Positions 43,810 to 52,313 of a DNA stretch of 64,000 bases are shown here, piece by piece. The stretch covers positions 62,001-126,000 of the forward strand of contig CAJTMH010000001.1 in NCBI GenBank assembly GCA_910577255.1, given 5' to 3'. Below the pieces are notes generated by a model, which was not told where the DNA came from, ran no database searches, and was given only the letters and a program-made list of their open reading frames with translations. The DNA is from an uncultured Duncaniella sp. GTDB lineage: Bacteria > Bacteroidota > Bacteroidia > Bacteroidales > Muribaculaceae. Position 1 is the stretch's first letter. Every line of letters starts with the position of its first letter. The position numbers and the translations under genes were made by a program.

Positions 43810-45564
43810 TCAACGCGATGACGAGCTCTGGCCTATTTTTGCAATTTCACTTTCAAGCTGGTTGCGGTCACCTTTCGCTTTGTTTCTTACCTTTGTGCGG
43901 TAATTGTATATTGTGGTAAGGGAATATCTCAGGAATTTTGCAATTTTATCGCTGTCGGTGATGCCCAGTCTTATCAGGGCGAAGATACGTAGCTCGGTGT
44001 TCAGACTGCCGGCTTTTTTAGGGATTATAGCCTCTTCGGGAAGAAGCAGACTGTTAAAATCGTCAACAAATGTCGGGAAAAGATTTAGGAATGTTTTGTC
44101 AAATTGGGCATAGAACGATTTAAATTCGTCATCAATGATGGTAGTGGATTTTGCTAATTTCTTCAACTCGTCGATTTTCCCTGAGCCGAGCAACTTGCCG
44201 ATGGTCTTACGATAACCATCGAGCATCTCGATATAGGCAAGGGATTGGTCCATATATTGGCATATATACACCTCCTTTAGCTCTGAAATTTCTGCAATGG
44301 CGCTGTAAGCCTCCTGTAACCTCCGATTTGACTGGGTAAGTTGCAGGTTAAGTTGGTTGAGGGTTTCATTGTTTTCCCTCAACTGTATATTGGCATGATT
44401 TAATTTGTCGTTTGATTCTGATAGTTTACTGTTAGCCTCATTCAGTTTGTCGTTTGTCTCAGCTAATTTTTTTCGGCTTTCAGCTATACGCTTCATCTGC
44501 TTTCTCATGTAGAAAAGCAGTAACACGAGTATTACCGACAGTACGGTGATGATTATTATGGTGCGTTCAAGATCCTTCTTCTGGGCGGTGATAGTCTCTA
44601 TATAGATACCGTTCACCATCGGATATGAGGCATTCAGTTCCACTATACGTTGCCTTGCGTTACACTTGGCTGCATCATCGACAGCAATTGTGAGAAATCG
44701 GTATGCGCGGTCGAGATCTCCCTCCTGATATAGCAACAATGCCAATTGCCTTAGCGAGACATACTCCCTCACGGCCGATTTCATGTCTGATATGGCCGAA
44801 AGGAGAAGCTGTCTCTTTTGATTGGCTTTGTCTCCGAGTTTCCCATAGGATTCTGACAGTGTCCATGCACAGATGGCCTTGTCATGCTCCGAAAGCTCAT
44901 GCTCATCGATATAGCCGCACAGCAGGTCAATGGCTTCTTTGGGGCGGTTGTTGAAATTGAGTTGATCTGCTCTGATCAGGGTGTGAAACAAGGAGTTGGG
45001 CTCATTGACAGAGAGCAGTGAGTCACGGAATGCGTCAGTCAGCCGTTCGTAATATTTTCGTTCCGGCTCAAATGCCGAATATTCTGCAAGGTTGCCGTAG
45101 ACAGTTCGGTTGGTGTGAAAATAGTAGGCTCTTAAGTAGTCCGGTAGTTCATCCTTGCTGATAGAGTCAATAAGGCTCAATGTTTCGGTGTACATCCCTG
45201 TGGCGCTCAGAATGTTTGCCCGGTTCATCTTTGCGTTGAGGATAAGATTTTTTTCTCCTATCCTGTCAGCAAGTATTTCCTGGCGCAGACTCATGGCATA
45301 GGCGGAGTCTGCGTTAAATGAGTGGTATTCATCAAACAGATTTCCTAATATGTCGAAGCGTTCCTTGTCAGCAGTGGTTGATGCCAAGTTTCGATGGAGT
45401 TCAGCTAATCTGGCTTCTTTCTTCTTGAGATATATGGCTCTTTCGGATATGACACGGTCCAACTGGTTCAATAATGAATCAGTTGATTGTGGGCTATTGG
45501 CTGCGTTACCCGACATACAGCACAATCCGATAACCAGGAGTATAATCAGTCTGTACACAGTCAT
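43810..45564 (-). CDS. SusR-like inner-membrane PUL regulator (TPR, TM, DUF6377-type)
   Basis: This 584-residue protein resembles the maltose regulator SusR. The signal peptide covers residues 1-21. A periplasmic alpha-helical TPR region follows (for example LTDAFRDSLLS, AIDLLCGYIDEH), then a transmembrane helix near 331-352 (IIIITVLSVILVLLLFYM). A long coiled coil with repeated KLxExN units spans about 365-420. The cytoplasmic C-terminal part has a helix-turn-helix-like segment (TDSDKIAKFLRYSLTTIYNYR). SusR senses oligosaccharide in the periplasm and activates the PUL. A -7 box (TAACTTTG, 45573-45580) lies 8 bp before ATG 45564; the 9-bp upstream GTG would overlap it. Confidence 0.9.
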   Translation of the reverse strand: MTVYRLIILLVIGLCCMSGNAANSPQSTDSLLNQLDRVISERAIYLKKKEARLAELHRNLASTTADKERFDILGNLFDEYHSFNADSAYAMSLRQEILADRIGEKNLILNAKMNRANILSATGMYTETLSLIDSISKDELPDYLRAYYFHTNRTVYGNLAEYSAFEPERKYYERLTDAFRDSLLSVNEPNSLFHTLIRADQLNFNNRPKEAIDLLCGYIDEHELSEHDKAICAWTLSESYGKLGDKANQKRQLLLSAISDMKSAVREYVSLRQLALLLYQEGDLDRAYRFLTIAVDDAAKCNARQRIVELNASYPMVNGIYIETITAQKKDLERTIIIITVLSVILVLLLFYMRKQMKRIAESRKKLAETNDKLNEANSKLSESNDKLNHANIQLRENNETLNQLNLQLTQSNRRLQEAYSAIAEISELKEVYICQYMDQSLAYIEMLDGYRKTIGKLLGSGKIDELKKLAKSTTIIDDEFKSFYAQFDKTFLNLFPTFVDDFNSLLLPEEAIIPKKAGSLNTELRIFALIRLGITDSDKIAKFLRYSLTTIYNYRTKVRNKAKGDRNQLESEIAKIGQSSSSR

Positions 45565-45861
45565 TCTAATCACAAAGTTAGAAAATTTTTGTGATACAAA
45601 AAATGGTTAACGACCTTAAATTTATGGTTAACGGCTGCTGTATGATGTTTTTTCCTATATATATCCACGTTTATGGCACCTCATTCCGTAATAGTGAACA
45701 ATGATGTGATTGAGCCAAGAATCATACACGGATGGCATATAAGAGTAACGTTGATATATAATGGGTTGATAAATTTGTGTAATTTTGTGGTACGAATTAG
45801 ACTCCCCATACTTTTGATTAAAGTGGTTAATTGATTAGAAAATAATTAAATATAATGTATT

Positions 45862-46335
45862 ATGAGAGTAAGAAGTTATATGGATTCTGATAAGAAACAG
45901 GTGATAGACCTGATTCTTAATATACAAAACTGTGAGGCCAAAATCAATCTGACTCTTGATGAGCAACCTGATTTGTCAGAGATAGAGTCCTATTATATGG
46001 GTAGAGGTGGAAATTTTTGGATTGCTGAAGAGAATGGAGAGGTTATCGGAACTATCGGGTTGATGGTATTGGAGAATAAAGTCGGAGTGCTTAAAAAATT
46101 TTTTGTGCGTAGTGACTATCGAGGCAAAAGAATTGGTCTTATGTTGTTTGATGCATTGATGGAGTATGGCAGATCTAAGGGATTGGATCTGTTGATACTA
46201 GACACGCCGTCGGTGGCGCATAAATCACATCTATTCTACGAAAAGGCAGGCTTTGTCAGGACCACTAAGGAATCCCTTCCGGTGGCGTATGAATATCCTG
46301 ATAGAGATTCTTTACTTTACATGCTGAATATGTAG
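45862..46335 (+). CDS. GNAT-family N-acetyltransferase
   Basis: This 157-residue cytoplasmic acetyltransferase has the acetyl-CoA loop KFFVRSDYRGKRIGLMLFDAL, with the typical RGxxxG/A-like spacing. IGTIGLMVLENKVGVLK and LDTPSVAHKSHLFYEKAGF complete the GNAT fold. Two overlapping -7-like boxes occur upstream (TAAATTTG 45770-45777 and TAATTTTG 45780-45787), but no TTG is at standard distance. It is a single-gene unit closed by a strong terminator at 46365. The substrate is unknown. Confidence 0.92.
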   Translation: MRVRSYMDSDKKQVIDLILNIQNCEAKINLTLDEQPDLSEIESYYMGRGGNFWIAEENGEVIGTIGLMVLENKVGVLKKFFVRSDYRGKRIGLMLFDALMEYGRSKGLDLLILDTPSVAHKSHLFYEKAGFVRTTKESLPVAYEYPDRDSLLYMLNM

Positions 46336-46364
46336 GATGGATTGGATATTTCAGAATCTCTAAA

Positions 46365-46411
46365 ACGAATCAACCCGAAAGTTACCTAAGTTGACTTTCG
46401 GGTTGATTCGT
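46365..46411. terminator. Bidirectional intrinsic terminator
   Basis: A perfect 18-bp stem ACGAATCAACCCGAAAGT / ACTTTCGGGTTGATTCGT with an 11-nt loop lies between the convergent acetyltransferase and MFS genes. Confidence 0.8.
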
Positions 46412-46418
46412 CATTTGA

Positions 46419-47618
46419 TCATGATACAGTGGCAGCCTGTTGCTGTCCCGTGCTCCTGCGGTAAGCCCAAAAAGCGAATATAAGCGATCCTATTGAACAG
46501 ATGCCGAGAAGTATGAGTGTTGTGGTCATTATATTGCCGATTCCGACAAGAGGTGACACTATGCCTCCCGACAGGAAACCTGATGCTCCGAATATAGCTG
46601 ACGCTGTGCCTATCATCATGCGTCCTTCATCCATAGCCAGAGTGGTGGCCGAGGTGAGGATGAATCCTATGCTGACAAGCATGAGAAAGGTCGGGATTTC
46701 GTATGGCCAAAATGATGGCAGGAAGATGTAGGCTCCGACTTGCAATGCCGTGGCCAACACCGTACCGGCAGCTCCGAATACGGCCGCATTCTTCATGTTG
46801 CGGAATTTAAGCGACATTGCTGAGCCGATGCCTATTCCGAGGGCGTTGACCCCGAATACGATGGCAAATTGCAGTTCAGAGAATCCGAAATGGTTCTGAA
46901 TGATGAATGAAGCCGATGAAATATATGAGAACAGTGTGCCGCAGGTAAAGGCATAAAGGATAGTGTAGACGACAAAGTATTTTAGCCGGAATATCTCAGG
47001 GAATTTGAGCAATAAACTCCCTACCGACCCCTTATGTCTTTTATCCTTATCATGTGACTCTTTGAATACCATACACATGAGCAGAATCACGGCTCCGATT
47101 CCGAATAGAATCCAGAAGATGCCTTGCCACCCAACGGCTTCTGACACAAGACCACCGATGACCGGCGCTGTCACCGGTGCGATACCGTTGACTGCACCTA
47201 TGACAGCAAGTGTCTTTGCGAGTTCGCGTCCCGAATAGCAGTCAGTGGCTATCGACCTTGAAAGCACTATGCCTCCCGATCCTCCGAGTCCTTGCAGGAA
47301 TCGACAGAAGTTGAAAAACTCGATAGATGGCGAATAGATACTTGCCACGGTGGAGACGGCAAAAAGTATCATGGCGGATATAAGTACAGCTTTACGTCCG
47401 TACTTGTCGCTCAAAGGTCCGAAGAATATCTGTCCCACCGCAAGACCAAGCATGCTGGTTGCCAAGCCGAGCTGGACAAGAGAGGTGGTGGTGTGGAAAA
47501 CTTCGGCCATTGACGGAAGCGTCGGCAGATACATGTCAGTCACGAATGGACCGAATGCCGACAGCATACCGAGAAATAAGATGAGAAATAGATAGTATTT
47601 TTTACTAAATTGTGACAT
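46419..47618 (-). CDS. Bcr/CflA-type MFS drug exporter
   Basis: This 399-residue, 12-helix inner-membrane exporter starts at ATG 47618. FGPFVTDMYLPTLPSMAEVFHTT is cut into the Bcr/CflA signature (TDMYLPTLP), and GPLSDKYGRKAVLI is the loop 2-3 MFS motif. RFLQGLGGSGGIVLSRSIATD supports the same subfamily. A -7 box TAAGTTTG (47634-47641, minus) precedes it. ACCTATTTTTA at about the same distance as in the hemerythrin-LuxR promoter lies further upstream. It probably exports drugs or small metabolites. Confidence 0.93.
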   Translation of the reverse strand: MSQFSKKYYLFLILFLGMLSAFGPFVTDMYLPTLPSMAEVFHTTTSLVQLGLATSMLGLAVGQIFFGPLSDKYGRKAVLISAMILFAVSTVASIYSPSIEFFNFCRFLQGLGGSGGIVLSRSIATDCYSGRELAKTLAVIGAVNGIAPVTAPVIGGLVSEAVGWQGIFWILFGIGAVILLMCMVFKESHDKDKRHKGSVGSLLLKFPEIFRLKYFVVYTILYAFTCGTLFSYISSASFIIQNHFGFSELQFAIVFGVNALGIGIGSAMSLKFRNMKNAAVFGAAGTVLATALQVGAYIFLPSFWPYEIPTFLMLVSIGFILTSATTLAMDEGRMMIGTASAIFGASGFLSGGIVSPLVGIGNIMTTTLILLGICSIGSLIFAFWAYRRSTGQQQAATVS

Positions 47619-47700
47619 GGATGAAATTTTGTGCAAACTTACTAATTTTTCTGACACGCTATGCCGTAAAAATAGGTAACGTGTGGATAATGATGGTTAA

Positions 47701-47741
47701 CAGCCGAAGATGCCGCGTCATGTGACAAGCATCTTCGGCTG
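47701..47741. terminator. Hairpin after the tannase-like gene
   Basis: A perfect 13-bp stem CAGCCGAAGATGC / GCATCTTCGGCTG, 25 bp downstream of the tannase-like stop on the minus strand. It is followed there by TTAACC, a weak T-run. Confidence 0.55.
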
Positions 47742-47765
47742 AATGGAAAACAGCTTATTGTAATA

Positions 47766-49304
47766 TTACTTATTCAATGTGGTCTCAATCCATCTGAAAA
47801 GGTCGTCAAGATTGTAGTCGCCGGAGTGAGGACGATTCCATGGAAGTGCGAAATCAACATTCTTTCCGGAGTTTTTGAGCTTGGTTGCCAGATTGATTGG
47901 CACCAGGAATGAAGTGTCACGATCTTTGGCTCCATGACGGATATACCAGTTGGGTGCCACGGTCGATTTGTCACTATCTATATAATTCATGGGGTTCATG
48001 ATGGCTACACGTTTCACCATTTCCTTATCAAGGCTTGCTTTCGGGTCATTAAGCCTGTGACGCAGGCTGAAGTCTGTGAAATTTGCAGCCTCACCTTTTG
48101 TATTGCCGAAAACCTTGTTCTCGGGCGATGGTGTGTCGATAAGAACACCCATTTGGTCAAATGCCGGTGGAGTTTTTAGCGGTGTTACCGAGGCCACATA
48201 ACCGAGATACTTATCCAGGTCAAGCCCTGTCACAAAGTCGGACGTTTTGTTGAATCGAGGTCTTGCTCCTGGCCCGAATGAAGGTGCCTGTCTGTCATCA
48301 CCCATCTGAGGCCTTGGCCCATCTTTGGGGCGCATTCCAGTGGGGCCACCTCCCATAGGTCCTGATTTATCCTGATAGAATATGAATCCTATAGTATCAG
48401 GAATCTCACACCCTTCTTGGAGTGCCCGGTGAGCTGATTCAATCAGGAAGCTCTTGATATAGTCTTTATAATTGTCGGCTGTTAGGAGTGTGCCGTCTGA
48501 GGCTGTGAGCTTGAGTGAGTTGATATAGTCAGGACATTCTGCTGCCAGCTCATTTGAAATTTTGATTTGAGCCTCGTCCAGGTGGCGTACCCCGGTGTTT
48601 GTACACCCATAGAGCCATTCATATTCCATGTCAGCATGGTTGAGGTCAGTGATAGGGCAGTAGCAGATGGCGGCATATACGTCGTCACGGGCATCTGCAG
48701 CTCCCATCTTCTTTAGATACTCGTCATAATCTTTACTGTTCCCTGTGGCTCCGAGTAGCGATGACATGGCTCCGCCGGCACTTGTCCCATCGGTGAAAAT
48801 CAGTTCTGCGTCACCGGGAATCAGTGCGTCATTATATCGGAGATAGCGTACTGCGGCTTTAAGGTCAAGAAGGCCGTTGGGTGCTGTGCCGGTGTAGATG
48901 GTGCGTCCGTCGCGCTCAATAGTTGAGTTCGAACCTCTTGACCCCGGGATACACACTACATATCCTTCCTTAAGAGCACGTCCGGTCGCGTCCGAGGCAG
49001 ATGGGGATTTGGCTGTAGAGGCTGCATATCCGCCTATATATGTGCGCAGCAATATAGGTATACGTGTCCGATCTGCCATCTTGTCAGGAACATATATGTT
49101 GAGGGTCTGATATGTGGAATCCTCCACGTTTGTCACATAAAATATTCCCTCATACGCTTTGTAGCTCACCTGGCTGCCATCAGGCATAGTGAGCGTTTGC
49201 TGTGTGAAATTCTCCGGGTTGAAACGGAGTGGATCGCTTTTGGCAGCTGCAGTAAGGGATCCTCCCATGACAACTAATCCGGCTGCTAATAGTTTACAAT
49301 TCAT
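47766..49304 (-). CDS. Tannase subtype B-like secreted esterase
   Basis: This 512-residue secreted hydrolase has a signal peptide covering residues 1-22 (AAGLVVMGGSLTAAAKS). The nucleophile elbow is TDGTSAGGAMSSLLG (Ser175). The catalytic Asp is probably in IRHGAKDRDTS and the His in WNRPHSGDY, as in subtype B tannases such as the lactobacillar enzyme. A Gly/Pro-rich insertion lies near 318-350 (GPMGGGPTGMRPKDGP). The family hydrolyses galloyl esters of tannins. Galloyl esters or another plant-derived ester are plausible in the gut. It follows the sirtuin gene by 14 bp. Confidence 0.85.
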   Translation of the reverse strand: MNCKLLAAGLVVMGGSLTAAAKSDPLRFNPENFTQQTLTMPDGSQVSYKAYEGIFYVTNVEDSTYQTLNIYVPDKMADRTRIPILLRTYIGGYAASTAKSPSASDATGRALKEGYVVCIPGSRGSNSTIERDGRTIYTGTAPNGLLDLKAAVRYLRYNDALIPGDAELIFTDGTSAGGAMSSLLGATGNSKDYDEYLKKMGAADARDDVYAAICYCPITDLNHADMEYEWLYGCTNTGVRHLDEAQIKISNELAAECPDYINSLKLTASDGTLLTADNYKDYIKSFLIESAHRALQEGCEIPDTIGFIFYQDKSGPMGGGPTGMRPKDGPRPQMGDDRQAPSFGPGARPRFNKTSDFVTGLDLDKYLGYVASVTPLKTPPAFDQMGVLIDTPSPENKVFGNTKGEAANFTDFSLRHRLNDPKASLDKEMVKRVAIMNPMNYIDSDKSTVAPNWYIRHGAKDRDTSFLVPINLATKLKNSGKNVDFALPWNRPHSGDYNLDDLFRWIETTLNK

Positions 49305-49318
49305 TTTTTATTCTCGTG

Positions 49319-50161
49319 TTATTTTAATTCGTTGATTACCTTACCCATATTTTCGGTAAACGATATTGTGCGTGAGGCTGTTTCGGCAGGCCCTTCGGGA
49401 TACTCGGCATTTAGTCTGATGAGTGTGGCTTGTGGATTTCTGTATGCAATTCGCTCAAAGGGGAAACGAATGATGGCAGGTGTATTGAAGCCGATTCCGA
49501 GTTCGAGAAGCACCACATCACCATTATCGGCATAGCGTGCCATGAACTCTTCATAGCGTTCTGCGGCCTCGTCCCAGGCTTTATCCTGGACGAAGTATTG
49601 GTTTTTACGTACGTGGACATCCATATTGCCGCCACATACAGGGCATACCGGTACATATTCAGAATCCACGGTAAGATCATGAGAGTGTCGTATAATCTCC
49701 TTCACCGTTTCGCGGTCGGAATATAGTTGTGGATGACATCCTACGGCGCATTGCATCAGTCCATAGTCACCCTGTACTTCAAAAATCTTATCGGATTTGA
49801 ATCCTGCTTTACGGAACTGGGCATCGACATTTGTGGTGATGACAAAATAATTCTTGTCTTTTACCAGGTCGTATAATTCCTTGTATAGAGGCATCGCCTC
49901 TGGGCGGAAACGTATATAATCAATGTGGCGAGCCCATCTGGCCCATCGTTCTTCCTCTGTCGGAAACTCATGGAAGCTTGATGTGTATAGGTCAGGGAAT
50001 CCGTATTTGCGGATATAGTCGGAAAACTCTTTCTTGAACTCGTCTCCCGAGTAGTCAAGACCCGCGGCTGCCGAGAGTCCGGCTCCTGCGCCTATCACCA
50101 CAGCCTTGGCTTGTGAGAGTTTCAGCTTGGCTAATGCCACACGTTCGTTAAAATCATTCAT
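49319..50161 (-). CDS. M-class sirtuin (SirTM-type ADP-ribosyltransferase)
   Basis: The protein has 280 residues. The NAD loop GAGAGLSAAAGLDYSG (24-39), VITTNVD (107-113) and the zinc cysteines QCAVGC (138, 142) and CPVCGG (173, 176) define a Sir2-fold. The position of the catalytic deacetylase His in FEVQGDYG (130) is Gln, as in SirTM proteins. Those transfer ADP-ribose to lipoylated GcvH-L rather than deacetylating. Its start overlaps the end of the macrodomain gene by 8 bp. Lipoyl-carrier genes (GcvH-L, LplA2) that normally complete the operon are not in this window. A target may lie elsewhere or differ. Confidence 0.9.
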   Translation of the reverse strand: MNDFNERVALAKLKLSQAKAVVIGAGAGLSAAAGLDYSGDEFKKEFSDYIRKYGFPDLYTSSFHEFPTEEERWARWARHIDYIRFRPEAMPLYKELYDLVKDKNYFVITTNVDAQFRKAGFKSDKIFEVQGDYGLMQCAVGCHPQLYSDRETVKEIIRHSHDLTVDSEYVPVCPVCGGNMDVHVRKNQYFVQDKAWDEAAERYEEFMARYADNGDVVLLELGIGFNTPAIIRFPFERIAYRNPQATLIRLNAEYPEGPAETASRTISFTENMGKVINELK

Positions 50162-50951
50162 ACCCTAATAGTTTTTTATATAGGTAATAGTCCTCGTCTT
50201 TGAAGACGTTGAAGACCACCGTTGAGATGGTGGTGTGCTTGTGGGTCTGGAAATACGCGCTTACGGTTGCCACCGCTATTTCCGCGGCCTCTCGCTGGGG
50301 GAAATGGAATTCTCCAGTCGAGATGCAGCAGAATGCTATGGAGGAGAGCCCCTTCTCGTCGGCAAGTGCGAGGCAATTGCGGTAGCAGTCTGCCAATAAG
50401 TTGCAATCACGTTCTGTAGGATAGTCGCCATATACAATTGGCCCTACGGTATGGATGACCCATTTTGCAGGGAGATTATAGCCTGGAGTTATTTTTGCTT
50501 GCCCGGTGGGCTCGCTGTGGCCTTGCTTACGCATTATGCGGCTACACTCTTCGCGCAGCTCCATCCCGGCAGCCGAATGGATGGCATTGTCGATGCATTT
50601 ATGCATAGGGACAAAGCAGCCGAGCATCTGTGAGTTGGCGGCGTTCACTATGGCATCCACCTCCAGGCGTGTGATGTCCCCTTGCCATAGACGCATACGC
50701 TTATCCAGGGGAGAGGCAGGTATTGATGAGAGGGTAACCACACCTTTCGCTTCGCGCTGTATGGCAAGTTCCTCATCCTGTAGTTTGAGGACATCCTCGG
50801 CAAGCGGCTCCGGAGGGCGTACATTCATGAGTGCACGCAGCAAATCTCGTTTCTCTTGTATGGTGGAAGGCAAGACTATATCAGAATACTCCGGTCGCTC
50901 GTTGATAAGTGACCGGAGCAGACTATCTAATCTTTCTTTTTCAGAAATCAT
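50154..50951 (-). CDS. Zinc-type macrodomain ADP-ribosylhydrolase
   Basis: This 265-residue protein has a helical N-terminal extension to about 80 and a macrodomain from about 85. GDIT (91-94), DAIVNAANS (99-107) and the Gly-rich TVGPIVYGD are ADP-ribose-binding elements. GCFVPMHKCIDNAIH provides Cys112, His117 and Cys119, the ligand pattern of SirTM-linked zinc macrodomains that remove ADP-ribose. It overlaps the sirtuin gene and PNPOx-like gene, giving a tightly coupled operon. Likely activity: reversal of the SirTM modification. Confidence 0.92.
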   Translation of the reverse strand: MISEKERLDSLLRSLINERPEYSDIVLPSTIQEKRDLLRALMNVRPPEPLAEDVLKLQDEELAIQREAKGVVTLSSIPASPLDKRMRLWQGDITRLEVDAIVNAANSQMLGCFVPMHKCIDNAIHSAAGMELREECSRIMRKQGHSEPTGQAKITPGYNLPAKWVIHTVGPIVYGDYPTERDCNLLADCYRNCLALADEKGLSSIAFCCISTGEFHFPQREAAEIAVATVSAYFQTHKHTTISTVVFNVFKDEDYYLYKKLLGYE

Positions 50952-51342
50952 AGTGAACTAATGTTGGAGGAGTAGTACGCAGGTCGAAATAGTCGGCTGA
51001 TTCAGCCGGCAGACGTAGGTATACGAGATCCTTATATGTCTTATATAGATGTGGCAACACTGGATTTGTGTCAAAAATTTCTCTTTGAATCTCGTCAGGA
51101 ATATCGAAATCGATTGTCCCCGACACTCGTGCGAAGGATGCACCCTTAAGGTCGAGAATAGCCACCTGAGGGTTGGCCTTTACCTGTGCGTATACTTCTT
51201 TCTTAGGAGAGGTGGCGAAGTAGATGGAATTACCGTCAATTTTCATTATCTGAAAAATACGGACATGAGGTTTGCCGTCAACGGATGTAGCAAAGGCCAC
51301 CTCCTTGTTCTTTTTGAATATCTCTAATAATTTTTCGTCCAT
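50941..51342 (-). CDS. PNPOx-like FMN-binding protein
   Basis: This 133-residue protein starts at ATG 51342; upstream in-frame starts lie inside the previous gene. The split-barrel pattern of the pyridoxamine 5'-phosphate oxidase-like group is visible (KNKEVAFATSVDGKPHVRIF, ISIYFATSPKKEVYAQV-like strand, NPQVAILDLKG). True PNPOx activity is unlikely; small members bind FMN, F420 or heme. It overlaps the macrodomain gene by 11 bp and follows the NAD(P)-binding gene by 13 bp, so it belongs to the same operon. Confidence 0.83.
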   Translation of the reverse strand: MDEKLLEIFKKNKEVAFATSVDGKPHVRIFQIMKIDGNSIYFATSPKKEVYAQVKANPQVAILDLKGASFARVSGTIDFDIPDEIQREIFDTNPVLPHLYKTYKDLVYLRLPAESADYFDLRTTPPTLVHYDF

Positions 51343-51355
51343 GATTCCAGATGAT

Positions 51356-52027
51356 TTAGTAACCGATTGTGAAACGTTCCTTATGATGTGCAGGTTCTGC
51401 AAGTTCATCTACCATTGCCTTTGCATAATCCTCGACAGAGATGAAACTGTTACCGTCCTTGTCAAAAATCATGTCATCCTTACCGAGACGATATACACCT
51501 GTGCGCTTACCGGGGCCTTTGGCTCCCATATCACCGAGGTTTCCGGCAGGAGAGAAGAACACCCAGTCGATATCCTTTTCAGGCATAAGTGTGTTGAGAT
51601 AGAATTCGCCGAGCGACTTCACGCCGGGGAGCCATTCGGCAGGCAGTGTGCCTGTGTCAACGAGGCGCACACCGGGCTTTACAAAAAGTGTTCCGGCACC
51701 ACCCACGATAAGCAGACGCTTAACGCCGGCTTTCTTTGCGGCTTCAAGAATCTTGGGATAGTTGGTGAGGGTATCTTCATAAATATTGGGGTTAGCCCAA
51801 CCCGGATTATAGGCGCTGATCACGTTATCGAATCCTTTAAGGTCTTTCTCGAGTGATGCTTCGTCGGACACGTCGACCTTTTTAACTGTAAGAGCCGGAT
51901 TCTGTATCTTAATTTTTTCAGGATGGTTTACGAGTGCTTCCACGTTATAACCTCTGTTGAGGAGTTCGTTAAGAATGGCCGAGCCTACAAAACCGCTCGC
52001 GCCGATAAGGGCAACTTTCTTTTCCAT
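51356..52027 (-). CDS. NAD(P)-binding atypical SDR (NmrA/epimerase-like)
   Basis: This 223-residue Rossmann protein has an N-terminal VALIGASGFVGSAILNELL glycine motif and NVISAYNPGW. KRLLIVGGAGTLF lies in the core. The active-site Tyr-x3-Lys of classical SDRs is absent, as in NmrA or YwnB-like proteins that bind NAD(P) without strong catalysis. It is first in the operon toward 47766 and divergent from the HxlR regulator at 52314. A -7 box TAATTTTG (52108-52115, minus) lies 80 bp upstream. It is probably part of an HxlR-controlled redox response. Confidence 0.87.
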   Translation of the reverse strand: MEKKVALIGASGFVGSAILNELLNRGYNVEALVNHPEKIKIQNPALTVKKVDVSDEASLEKDLKGFDNVISAYNPGWANPNIYEDTLTNYPKILEAAKKAGVKRLLIVGGAGTLFVKPGVRLVDTGTLPAEWLPGVKSLGEFYLNTLMPEKDIDWVFFSPAGNLGDMGAKGPGKRTGVYRLGKDDMIFDKDGNSFISVEDYAKAMVDELAEPAHHKERFTIGY

Positions 52028-52161
52028 ATCTTATCTGATTTTTTTAATTATTGTTATACTATTGTTTGTATTTAATTGTAATTCAGATTACTATACTTTA
52101 TATACCACAAAATTAAGGAAAAAGTTCTTAGCTTATTCTTGCGGATTTATTTTACAGTAGC

Positions 52162-52179
52162 TTACCAATATGTTAGTAA
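52162..52179. promoter_or_regulatory. Candidate HxlR operator between divergent genes
   Basis: TTACCAATATGTTAGTAA is an 18-bp palindrome with one mismatch (TTACYAA-TATG-TTRGTAA). It lies between the HxlR promoter and the -7 box of the NAD(P)-binding gene. It overlaps neither, so its role is only suggested. Confidence 0.4.
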
Positions 52180-52255
52180 TACTGATTTACAGTCAGATTT
52201 TCTGAAATGTACTGATGCGCATTTAACTTAGATTAACACTGGTTTCTGTTGCCTG

Positions 52256-52286
52256 TTGTGTACTTAAATATAATTTCTTACTTTTG
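52256..52286 (+). promoter_or_regulatory. Promoter of the second HxlR gene
   Basis: TTG at 52256-52258, 20 bp, TAC TTTTG box at 52279-52286, then ATG 28 bp later. Confidence 0.8.
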
Positions 52287-52313
52287 TGAAGTTTTATTGA
52301 TGTTCAGAAGATT

